Source: a virus. From it: a stretch of 28,605 bases of DNA. Each line of letters opens with the position of its first letter. Within the stretch, counting starts at the first letter, position 1. The translations under genes and the position numbers were made by a program. Of this stretch, positions 1 to 6,642 are shown one piece after another. The notes under the pieces were generated by a model that worked only from the letters and a program-made list of their open reading frames with translations, was not told where the DNA came from and searched no databases. Where the stretch lies: IMG/VR virus record IMGVR_UViG_3300009181_000270, positions 1 through 28,605 of that record; one strand, written 5' to 3'.

Positions 1-1
1 A

Positions 2-2452
2 TTTGTAGATACATCAGGACCAGGATTTATTCAAGTAGATGGAGGTTTAAGATATAATCCTAACCAAGATCTATTAACAACTACCTCCTCATACACTCTT
101 CTAGCAAATACTGCTTCTTACGTGCAAAATGCACAAACAGCTTCATATGTTGTAAATGCTATAAGTGCTTCATATGTAAACTTAGCCCAAACAGCTTCAT
201 ATTTTAGTGGAAGTATATCTAATGCAACAAATGCAACAACGGCATCATATGTTCAAACAGCACAAACGGCATCATATGTTAATCCATTAACCCAAAATGT
301 TGTAGTTACAGGTTCATTAAATGTAACAGCTGATATTACGGGATCTGGATTACAAATTACAGGTTCAACATCAGTAGATCTAGTTAGAATTACACAAACC
401 GGAGCGGGTAACGCATTTGTGGTAGAAGATTCTACTAACCCTGATTCAACACCATTTGTAGTAAGTAATGCAGGTAATGTTGCTATTGGTATAACATCCC
501 CATCTAGACTATTACACACCTCAGGATCGGCCAATGTTACGTCAGTGCCGTTATTTGAGGGTATGGCAAGTAGTGAAACTAGATTTTTAACAATAAAAAG
601 AACCGATAGTACTGCAGAAGCCTTTATTAATTATACTGGAGTTGATTTAGCATTTGGTGCTAATGGTGTAGAAAGACTTAGAATTGGAAGATATGGTGAT
701 ATTGCTATTGGAACTGCTGTAAGTGCACCAGGTGCTAGATTATATTTAACAGGTAATGACGATGGAAATATTATCCGAACAACCCCATTATTAATAGCAT
801 CAGCATCATCAAACACAGATTTAGTTAGATTTACTCAAACAGGAACAGGTAATTCGTTTGTAGTTGAAGATACAAATACACCAGATTCTAGTCAATTTGT
901 AATTAATAATGTAGGTGATGTTAGTATTGGAAATACTACTCCTAATGCTAAACTAGATGTAAATGGTAATACTATTATTACAGGTTCATTAACAGTAACC
1001 GGTAGTATAAATTCATATGATAATATAACGTTATTACAAAACGCAACATATTTACAAGGAAAAAATTCAAGCAACGTAACAACTAGAATGATGGGTATCA
1101 ACTCGTCAAATATATTATATATAGGTTCTGTAGATGCTGCGGTAGGTTCAATATTCTTTAACATTAATGGATCTAATTTAATGCAAATATCATCCTCTGG
1201 AGATGTTGGTATAGGTAAATCGAATCCAACAGCTAGATTAGATGTAAATGGTAACACTATAATTACCGGATCATTGAATGTAACTCAAGGTATTACTGGT
1301 TCTGCATTACTAATTACCGGTTCTACTACAACCGATTTGGTTAGAATTACACAAACAGGTACGGGTAATGCTTTTGTAGTCGAAGACTCAACAAACCCAG
1401 ATTCAACTCCATTTGTAATTGATAATGCCGGCAATGTTGGGATTGGTACAACTACTCCAATAACTAAACTAGATGTGAATGGCGCACTACATATCAGGTA
1501 TACCGGAAGTAATGAGAATTACTTTTATCAATCTAACGGCGCCTTTGGCTATGGTAAAATGACTCCATTTAATAGTAATGGACAATTTGCATTTGACACA
1601 TATTATAGTAGTTCAGTATTACCAAGTGGATTTGTATTCTCATATAGCGGATCATCTCCGTTATTTTTCATATCAGGATCTGGAAATGTTGGTATAGCTA
1701 AATCTACAAATTTAAATGCTAAATTAGATGTATTAGGTAGTGCTATTATCACAGGTTCATTGAATGTAACAGCAGGTATTACAGGTTCGTTATTAGGAAC
1801 TGCAACAACGGCTTCATATGTTCAAACAGCACAAACGGCATCATATGTTAATCCATTAACCCAAGATGTTGTAGTTACAGGTTCATTGAATGTAACCCAA
1901 AATATAACAGGTTCTCGATTATTATTATCAGCGTCAACTGGAACTAATAGTGGATCTGTGTTAACAGTATATGGATCTGGATCTGCACAACCAGTATTCA
2001 CTGTACAAGGTTCACAGGGAGAATTATTCTCAGTTACTGATTCATTGTCGGGATCATTATTCTCAGTTAATGATATTTCCGGATTGCCAATATTAGAAGT
2101 ATTTTCAGACAATACTACATTAATAGGTAGTTATCAAGATCCAATGTTGATAACAACTACAAAATTAGTAACAACTGCATCCGGTGCATTTACTATATAT
2201 AGTTTACCAACTGCTTCATATGATACAGCATTTTTTGAGTACTCAATTCGCTCTGGGTCAAATGCGAGAGCTGGGTCTATAATGGCTATACAAAGTGCAT
2301 CTGCGGTTAATTTTACAGAAACAACTACAACAGATTTTGGTTCAACCGCTGGTTTAGCATTTACTGTTTTAATTTCTGGATCAAATATGTTATTAACAGG
2401 TTCTGCAACAACATCGGGATGGACTTTAAAAACGATAATAAGAAGTATATAA
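2..2452 (+). CDS. Repetitive tail fibre / adhesin protein, 5' end outside the window
   Basis: The frame is open from base 2 with no stop, so the gene begins upstream; the GTG at 122 is internal. The visible 816 residues are low-complexity, Ser/Thr/Asn/Gly-rich and built from recurring units: TASYVQTAQTASYV stretches, VTGSLNVTxxITGS stretches, and a 38-residue unit (DLVRITQTGxGNxFVVED...PD...FV...G.V.IG) at nt 377-490, 818-931 and 1334-1447. Units of the GNVGIGTTTPxxKLDVNG kind are common in phage fibre and tailspike proteins, where they form elongated trimeric beta structures. No S74 chaperone or enzymatic domain is visible and the C-terminus simply ends. The next gene, a lectin-like protein, starts 3 nt after the stop, which suggests one adhesion operon. 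Function as a host-binding fibre is inferred from composition and context; the exact virion position is unknown. Confidence 0.75.
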   Translation, partial: FVDTSGPGFIQVDGGLRYNPNQDLLTTTSSYTLLANTASYVQNAQTASYVVNAISASYVNLAQTASYFSGSISNATNATTASYVQTAQTASYVNPLTQNVVVTGSLNVTADITGSGLQITGSTSVDLVRITQTGAGNAFVVEDSTNPDSTPFVVSNAGNVAIGITSPSRLLHTSGSANVTSVPLFEGMASSETRFLTIKRTDSTAEAFINYTGVDLAFGANGVERLRIGRYGDIAIGTAVSAPGARLYLTGNDDGNIIRTTPLLIASASSNTDLVRFTQTGTGNSFVVEDTNTPDSSQFVINNVGDVSIGNTTPNAKLDVNGNTIITGSLTVTGSINSYDNITLLQNATYLQGKNSSNVTTRMMGINSSNILYIGSVDAAVGSIFFNINGSNLMQISSSGDVGIGKSNPTARLDVNGNTIITGSLNVTQGITGSALLITGSTTTDLVRITQTGTGNAFVVEDSTNPDSTPFVIDNAGNVGIGTTTPITKLDVNGALHIRYTGSNENYFYQSNGAFGYGKMTPFNSNGQFAFDTYYSSSVLPSGFVFSYSGSSPLFFISGSGNVGIAKSTNLNAKLDVLGSAIITGSLNVTAGITGSLLGTATTASYVQTAQTASYVNPLTQDVVVTGSLNVTQNITGSRLLLSASTGTNSGSVLTVYGSGSAQPVFTVQGSQGELFSVTDSLSGSLFSVNDISGLPILEVFSDNTTLIGSYQDPMLITTTKLVTTASGAFTIYSLPTASYDTAFFEYSIRSGSNARAGSIMAIQSASAVNFTETTTTDFGSTAGLAFTVLISGSNMLLTGSATTSGWTLKTIIRSI
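232..327 (+). repeat. 96-nt near-identical direct repeat, copy A
   Basis: By eye, this differs at only about three positions from 1801-1896, exactly 1569 nt (523 codons) downstream in the same frame. It encodes TASYVQTAQTASYVNPLTQ followed by VVVTGSLNVT. Near-identity at the DNA level implies recent duplication or gene conversion. Confidence 0.8.
377..490 (+). repeat. 38-residue fibre module, copy 1
   Basis: In-frame 114-nt unit encoding DLVRITQTGxGNxFVVED...PDSTPFV...GNVAIG. It has the same length and phase as copies at 818, 1334 and 4134. Confidence 0.8.
818..931 (+). repeat. 38-residue fibre module, copy 2
   Basis: 114-nt in-frame unit encoding DLVRFTQTGTGNSFVVED...PDSSQFV...GDVSIG. It is more diverged at the nucleotide level than copies 1 and 3. 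Confidence 0.8.
1334..1447 (+). repeat. 38-residue fibre module, copy 3
   Basis: 114-nt in-frame unit encoding DLVRITQTGTGNAFVVED...PDSTPFV...GNVGIG, very close to copy 1 in protein sequence. It is followed by a TTPxTKLDVNG linker. Confidence 0.8.
1801..1896 (+). repeat. 96-nt near-identical direct repeat, copy B
   Basis: Partner of 232-327, in the same reading frame. Recombination between the copies would delete or duplicate 523 residues of the fibre in frame. Confidence 0.8.
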
Positions 2453-2455
2453 GTT

Positions 2456-3124
2456 ATGGCATTTAATTATTCACCAAAAATAGTAACTGATGGTCTAGTA
2501 TTATGTCTAGATGCAGCTAATACTAAATCATATGTTAGTGGATCTAGTACGTGGACAGATATTAGTAAAAATAGAAATAATGGAACATTAATTAATGGCC
2601 CAACATTTAATAGTGGTAATGGTGGCTCAATTGTGTTTGATGGAACAAATGCACACGTAACAACAACCTTTAATACACAATTAACAAATTTTACAGTATG
2701 TTTATGGTTTAGACCAACAGATTCAACAAACCCAACTTATGCAAGATTATTAGATAAAAATTATGGTGGTGGTTTTTGGTTAGGAAAAGGTACTTCTACA
2801 AATAGTTGGGGAGGTGGTGTTTTAGAAGGATCTTCACCATTTGGTAGGTATTTGACTTTAACAGATGGCCAATGGAATTTTTTAGTTTCAATCAGATCAG
2901 GAATAACACATACATTGTATGGAAATGGAATTACTAATACAACGAGTGGTACTGTATCTTCAAACGCATTAGATACTACAAATTTAATGATTGCTAGGTA
3001 TATTGACGGTGGAGGATATAATTTTAAAGGAAATATATCACAAACCTCAATTTACAACCGAGCACTCTCCGCATCCGAAGTACTTCAAAACTTCAATGCA
3101 ACCAGAGCACGTTTCGGAATCTAA
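2456..3124 (+). CDS. Concanavalin A / laminin-G-like lectin-fold protein
   Basis: A 222-aa protein with the hallmarks of the LamG/ConA-like jelly-roll family (Laminin_G_3 type). It opens with GLVLCLDAANxxSY...WTDIS, continues with NNGTLINGPTFN...GGSIVFDGT, then FTVCLWFRP, a DGQWNFLV strand and a NGI..TTSG turn, and ends with the typical closing strand GNISQTSIYNRALSASEVLQ. Such domains bind carbohydrate or protein and are common on phage tail and fibre proteins. There is no signal peptide or membrane segment. It starts 3 nt after the fibre stop, so it is probably translationally coupled and likely a fibre accessory or receptor-binding subunit. The fold assignment is strong; the ligand and virion location are inferred. 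Confidence 0.78.
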   Translation: MAFNYSPKIVTDGLVLCLDAANTKSYVSGSSTWTDISKNRNNGTLINGPTFNSGNGGSIVFDGTNAHVTTTFNTQLTNFTVCLWFRPTDSTNPTYARLLDKNYGGGFWLGKGTSTNSWGGGVLEGSSPFGRYLTLTDGQWNFLVSIRSGITHTLYGNGITNTTSGTVSSNALDTTNLMIARYIDGGGYNFKGNISQTSIYNRALSASEVLQNFNATRARFGI

Positions 3125-3126
3125 TC

Positions 3127-3143
3127 ATATTTATATATAAATA
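3127..3143 (+). promoter_or_regulatory. AT-rich promoter-like element before second fibre gene
   Basis: ATATTTAT (3127-3134) is followed at once by TATAAATA (3136-3143), which equals the T4 late-promoter core. It lies 30 nt upstream of the ATG at 3174 in an otherwise short intergenic gap. Promoter activity is inferred. Confidence 0.45.
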
Positions 3144-3173
3144 ATAAACCCATAACTTGGATAGGGAAAAGGA

Positions 3174-4724
3174 ATGGCAAACGAATTCATAATAAAGAAT
3201 GGATACTTCTCACAAGGAAGTTCTAACATCACAGGTTCGCTTAATGTAACTGCGGGTATTACCGGATCATTGTTCGGAACTGCATCTTGGGCACAAAATG
3301 CCATAACCGCATCTTTTATAACAACAGCACAAACTGCATCTACTATTATATCAGAAAGAAATATTACTAATGCTAATTTTTTCCCGACATTTGTAGATTC
3401 GAATAACAATCCATTTGCAGCAGAACGATTATATACTAGTACTATAACATATAATCCTGCATTAAATTCGATGACATTAGGTAGTGTAACTGCATCGTTA
3501 TTAGGAACTGCGTCATCTGCTGCATCTGCATCATATGCAATAACAGCATCAAATGCTACTGGTTTAAGCACATTAAACCAAAACGTTGTTATATCTGGTT
3601 CACTAGGTGTAACCGGTTCATTAGTTGTATCTAATACATCAGCTTCAGTAACATACACTGCTATAAATACTATAAATAATGTAATTCAAAAGGTTGATAC
3701 AACCCTTAATCCAACAGCAATTAACGTGATTGATTGGAACCTTGAAACATTAAACACATATGATTTCTCAAACGATAGTGAGTATACTACCGTCGATTGG
3801 AATAATAGAATTTTATATACACCAGGAACACCATATGGTGTTAACAGAGAAACAGTCGATTGGGGTAATCGGAATTTAAAATACAATAAAACTACTTTAG
3901 GAGGTACACCATCGATGTCAATTGATTGGGGTGCTGGGACATTGAATAATACTAACGGTTCAACTGCATTGCAATGGAATACGCCAGGAATATTAACAGT
4001 AACCGGATCATTGATAATTTCTGGATCTGCTACAGCATTAAACGTAGTTGGTAATACTACGATAACAGGATCATTAAACGTAACACAAAATATTACTGGT
4101 TCTGGATTACTGATAACAGGTTCAACCTCAACCGATTTAGTTAGAATAACACAAACAGGAACAGGTAATGCATTTGTTGTAGAAGATTCCACAACACCAG
4201 ATACATCTAAATTTGTTATAGATGCGTCTGGTTATGTCGGTATTGGTGGTGGTATCGATCCAACATATAAATTATATGTTAATAGTAGCGAAACATGTAT
4301 ATTTGGACAAAGTTCTTTTAATAATGGAGTTCAAGGTAATGGTCTTATAGGGGTTGTTGGCGATGGTGCGACTACTGGTGTTCAAGGTAATGGCATATCA
4401 GTTGGTGTTGAAGGTAATGCTGGTCAAACGGATGAGTTTGGTGTTATATCTGAGGGTATTGGAGGTAAGTTTGCCGCTAATACCAATTATGGATCATTTC
4501 CTGCATATTCAGTACAATTACAAGACACTACTGAAGGTATTGGTAAAGTATTAGTATCACAAACATCAGATGGTAAAGCAAATTGGTCAACCAAATTATC
4601 CGGGGCATATGAAATAACAGGTTCATTAGCAATATCTGGATCAGTAAAATCACAATCATGCAATACTATATCTAGTGATGCATTATTACAAGCAACACTG
4701 TTATATTTATCTAACAATTTTTAA
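3174..4724 (+). CDS. Second repetitive tail fibre protein
   Basis: A 516-aa protein of the same architecture as the upstream fibre. It has an N-terminal NEFIIKNGYFSQGSSNITGS lead-in, then GSLNVTAGITGSLFGTA and TASYAITASNA-type stretches. A unique segment at about residues 160-260 repeats a D-W-(N/G)-x-R/G pattern (IDWNLETLN, VDWNNRILY, VDWGNRNLK, IDWGAGTLN). Next comes one 38-residue LVRITQTG module, then a glycine-rich GVQGNGL...GVQGNGI...GVEGNAG region (about residues 385-415) and an ITGSLAISGSVKSQS tail. A purine-rich GGGAAAAGGA just upstream supports the start. The C-terminal stretch lacks a recognisable chaperone or lectin domain. Structural fibre is well supported; which receptor it binds is unknown. 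Confidence 0.72.
   Translation: MANEFIIKNGYFSQGSSNITGSLNVTAGITGSLFGTASWAQNAITASFITTAQTASTIISERNITNANFFPTFVDSNNNPFAAERLYTSTITYNPALNSMTLGSVTASLLGTASSAASASYAITASNATGLSTLNQNVVISGSLGVTGSLVVSNTSASVTYTAINTINNVIQKVDTTLNPTAINVIDWNLETLNTYDFSNDSEYTTVDWNNRILYTPGTPYGVNRETVDWGNRNLKYNKTTLGGTPSMSIDWGAGTLNNTNGSTALQWNTPGILTVTGSLIISGSATALNVVGNTTITGSLNVTQNITGSGLLITGSTSTDLVRITQTGTGNAFVVEDSTTPDTSKFVIDASGYVGIGGGIDPTYKLYVNSSETCIFGQSSFNNGVQGNGLIGVVGDGATTGVQGNGISVGVEGNAGQTDEFGVISEGIGGKFAANTNYGSFPAYSVQLQDTTEGIGKVLVSQTSDGKANWSTKLSGAYEITGSLAISGSVKSQSCNTISSDALLQATLLYLSNNF
4134..4247 (+). repeat. 38-residue fibre module, copy 4 (second fibre gene)
   Basis: 114-nt in-frame unit encoding DLVRITQTGTGNAFVVED...PDTSKFV...GYVGIG. 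It is the same module as in the first fibre gene, about 2.7 kb away, showing module exchange between genes. Confidence 0.8.
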
Positions 4725-4728
4725 TCAA

Positions 4729-4751
4729 AATATTTATTAATATAAAATATA
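4729..4751 (+). promoter_or_regulatory. AT-rich promoter-like element
   Basis: AATATTTATTAATATAAAA (4729-4747), extending to TATAA, is in the 31-nt gap before the ATG at 4756. It matches the recurrent ATATTTAT element of this genome. Promoter role inferred. Confidence 0.4.
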
Positions 4752-4755
4752 AATT

Positions 4756-5184
4756 ATGGCAACAAGTTTAACATTCACAGGTGCATTGTTAGCATCATCA
4801 TCGTTTTTAGTGAGTTCATCGCAATTAACACCATTAGTTATAGCACAAGGAGGTCCAAATGGATCTCGTATCTATAGCATCACAGTTGGGACAAATTCAT
4901 CAACAGCAGCCAACCACTTATTAGGACTTTCAAGTTCTGCAGGTATTGCTCGTTTAGGTGTATTAGCAGTAACTATTAACTCAGGTTATACAGCTGGTAC
5001 TGCAACGTTTGACTTTTTTGGTAATTCAGTTTTTGCTGGGGTATTTCAAAAACAAAAAGATGCAAATGGTGTGCCTTATTACAATTTACCGCCAAACACA
5101 TTTTTAACAATGCAAACATCGGCATCTGTATTTTTATCTCCAACATCTACATCTAGTATATTCGTTAATGGTGAATTTTATTAA
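4756..5184 (+). CDS. Small Ser/Thr-rich putative virion protein
   Basis: A 142-aa protein with no family I recognise with confidence. It is rich in Ser, Thr and small residues, and predicted by eye to be mostly beta-strand: SRIYSITVGTNSS, GIARLGVLAVTIN, ATFDFFGNSVFAG, PPNTFLTMQTSASVFL, SIFVNGEFY. The N-terminal LTFTGALLASSSFLVSSS is mildly hydrophobic but lacks a basic start and is not a convincing signal peptide. It sits between the second fibre and a ConA-like protein, with 2 nt to the next gene, and is probably a structural or fibre-associated protein. Function is inferred only from composition and context. Confidence 0.6.
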   Translation: MATSLTFTGALLASSSFLVSSSQLTPLVIAQGGPNGSRIYSITVGTNSSTAANHLLGLSSSAGIARLGVLAVTINSGYTAGTATFDFFGNSVFAGVFQKQKDANGVPYYNLPPNTFLTMQTSASVFLSPTSTSSIFVNGEFY

Positions 5185-5186
5185 TC

Positions 5187-6080
5187 ATGGCTAGAACGGG
5201 TTTAGTAAAAGGTTTTAATCAAGGCAGATTGCAAGGTGCAAAAACTGGGTTAGGAATGGCAGGATATCGTACCGGATTTGCTGGAGGTCGTACTGATGGT
5301 ACTGCTAACATGGATAAAATGCAAGATCCGGTTACATTAACAGGCGTAAAAAAACCATTAATCTTTTGCAATGCTGATAACGTTACAACTAATACTGGTA
5401 CGGTAATTACACTAACTGATTTAATTAGTTCCGGATTTACACTTACAAATGCACAAGGTTCTGGATTTACGCCAGATATTATCACAAACGATATCTTCAA
5501 TTTACGTAACTCGTTAGATTTTAATGATTCTAGATGTTCATTATATCCAACACCGACATTAAATTTTAGTGGTGATTCTGAGGTATCAGCTATAATGGTT
5601 GTTAAATTAAAACCAATTGCTAATCAGATTTTTTATGTATTTGACAATATTACACCAGGTGGTGTTGATTTATCTATGTCAGATGCAAATCGAACCATAC
5701 GAAGTATATATTATGGAGGTCAGCCAGGTTCGATAACTAATAGTCAATATGATACATATGCATCACAAGCAGAGCGAGAAGATTGGATGATATTAACAGT
5801 TAAATATCGATTAAAACAACCTGGCGGCATTGGTTCCGAACAAGAAGTATATATTAATGGAACATTGAAGAAACAATTATTTACATCTAATTTCAACATA
5901 GTAACTACTGCGATGACTGCAGGACAATCATTTTATGTGGGTAATACCAATATTACAACAGGTATTATGGGGGCTGGAATGTATTTTGGTGCATTTTTAC
6001 TATTTGATTATTGGTTGAATGAATCTGAACAATTAAGATTAGAAAATTATTTTAGAGATTATTATGGTCGCAAATTTTGA
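5187..6080 (+). CDS. Concanavalin A-like domain tail protein
   Basis: A 297-aa protein. Residues 1-45 are a Gly/Arg-rich leader (MARTGLVKGFNQGRLQG... TGFAGGRTDG). The body looks like a ConA/LamG-like jelly roll: LIFCNADNV...TLTDLISSG, RNSLDFNDSRCSLYPTPTL, VSAIMVVKLKP, WMILTVKYRL, QEVYINGTLKKQLF, GQSFYVGN, ending with FGAFLLFDYWLNESEQLRLE, the final strand and helix typical of phage ConA-like lectin proteins. It is a likely receptor- or glycan-binding tail component, and the second lectin-like gene within 3.5 kb. The start at 5187 follows the upstream stop by 2 nt; no strong Shine-Dalgarno site is seen, so coupling is likely. Fold assignment is moderate; ligand unknown. Confidence 0.65.
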   Translation: MARTGLVKGFNQGRLQGAKTGLGMAGYRTGFAGGRTDGTANMDKMQDPVTLTGVKKPLIFCNADNVTTNTGTVITLTDLISSGFTLTNAQGSGFTPDIITNDIFNLRNSLDFNDSRCSLYPTPTLNFSGDSEVSAIMVVKLKPIANQIFYVFDNITPGGVDLSMSDANRTIRSIYYGGQPGSITNSQYDTYASQAEREDWMILTVKYRLKQPGGIGSEQEVYINGTLKKQLFTSNFNIVTTAMTAGQSFYVGNTNITTGIMGAGMYFGAFLLFDYWLNESEQLRLENYFRDYYGRKF

Positions 6081-6273
6081 TGCATCTACGCAAGAATTAG
6101 TATTTCGAGTAGAATACTTAACTGAACAACCACCGTTACCAATTACGGTTATAAAAAATGGATTAGAATATATGACAATATATCCTGATCAAGTAACACA
6201 ACAAGAAATGATTGATTATTATACAATACACAATTTATGGCATTTGTTTGATATTGTAGATAAACCGGTTTGA
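6064..6273 (+). CDS. Small hypothetical protein overlapping the ConA-like gene
   Basis: A 69-aa frame starting 17 nt before the end of the preceding gene, in a different frame. It is acidic and hydrophobic with beta-rich then helical character (LVFRVEYLTEQPPLPITVIK, then TQQEMIDYYTIHNLWHLFDI). Codon use is AT-rich like its neighbours, and the region after 6080 has no other reading frame, which supports a real gene. There is no Shine-Dalgarno site; translation is probably coupled to the upstream stop. Function not recognised. Confidence 0.55.
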   Translation: MVANFDASTQELVFRVEYLTEQPPLPITVIKNGLEYMTIYPDQVTQQEMIDYYTIHNLWHLFDIVDKPV

Positions 6274-6280
6274 ATTTCAA

Positions 6281-6300
6281 TATAAATTTATTATATTATA
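6281..6300 (+). promoter_or_regulatory. AT-rich promoter-like element
   Basis: TATAAATTTATTATATTATA lies in the 50-nt gap before the ATG at 6324. It resembles the genome's other AT-rich intergenic elements but is less exact. Low-confidence promoter. Confidence 0.3.
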
Positions 6301-6323
6301 TTATACATTAAAAAAAATAAGTT

Positions 6324-6593
6324 ATGACAAAAAAATTAGACAAAGAACATTTAGAAGCAATTACAACTCTTCGCAATGATTTTGCACAAAACACTCAATT
6401 ATTGGGTACGGTTTCAATTGAAGAACATGTGCTAGAATCTAAACTAGACATTGTGAAATCTCAAAAATCACAATTGCTTAATCAATTTACTAGATTGCAA
6501 GAACGCGAATCGGAGTTATTAGATTTACTTAAAGATCGTTACGGCGATGGGTCTGTAAATATAGAAGATGGAACATTTACCCCTGCTGTGTAG
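6324..6593 (+). CDS. Small coiled-coil protein upstream of the sheath
   Basis: An 89-aa, charged, helical protein with heptad-like hydrophobic spacing from about residue 8 to 70 (LEAITTLRNDFAQNTQLLG, LESKLDIVKSQKSQLLNQF, RLQERESELLDLLKDRYG). It ends in a short DGSVNIEDGTFTPAV tail. Proteins with this coiled coil plus GxGSxNxExGxFTP ending occur in uncultivated T4-like phages, but I know no assigned function. Its place directly before the tail sheath suggests a small structural or assembly protein. No Shine-Dalgarno site is evident (AAAAAAATAAGTT before ATG). Confidence 0.65.
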   Translation: MTKKLDKEHLEAITTLRNDFAQNTQLLGTVSIEEHVLESKLDIVKSQKSQLLNQFTRLQERESELLDLLKDRYGDGSVNIEDGTFTPAV

Positions 6594-6610
6594 GTTTGGG
6601 ATTTACAATC

Positions 6611-6625
6611 TATATTTATATTAAA
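6611..6625 (+). promoter_or_regulatory. Promoter-like element before the tail sheath gene
   Basis: TATATTTATATTAAA lies about 20-30 nt upstream of the sheath ATG. It is another copy of the recurrent ATATTTAT element. A strong AAAGGAG Shine-Dalgarno sequence follows at about 6629-6635, 7 nt before the ATG at 6643. Confidence 0.45.
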
Positions 6626-6642
6626 ATTAAAGGAGTAATTTA

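Noticed and set aside
122-124. GTG at 122 as the start of the first fibre gene
   Set aside because: The frame is open for 40 codons upstream to base 2 with fibre-like residues, so the gene is truncated by the window edge.
253-534. Minus-strand frames opposite fibre genes (also 892-1257, 1822-2112, 3686-4192, 4487-4717)
   Set aside because: Shadows of the repeated fibre sequence; they repeat one another only because the plus strand repeats.
232-1900. CRISPR-like array from repeats in the first fibre gene
   Set aside because: Repeats are coding, in frame and diverged, with no constant spacer length.
3131-3658. 175-codon minus-strand reading frame opposite the second fibre gene
   Set aside because: It mirrors repetitive fibre codons, is rich in artefactual Asp/Val/Pro/Asn and has no matching gene context. 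All clear genes are on the plus strand.
4354-4554. 66-codon plus-strand frame inside the second fibre gene
   Set aside because: Lies wholly inside a long, better-supported frame and has low-complexity Leu/Val content.
1-6273. Diversity-generating retroelement target in the fibre/lectin block
   Set aside because: No reverse transcriptase, template repeat or adenine-biased variable repeat was seen.
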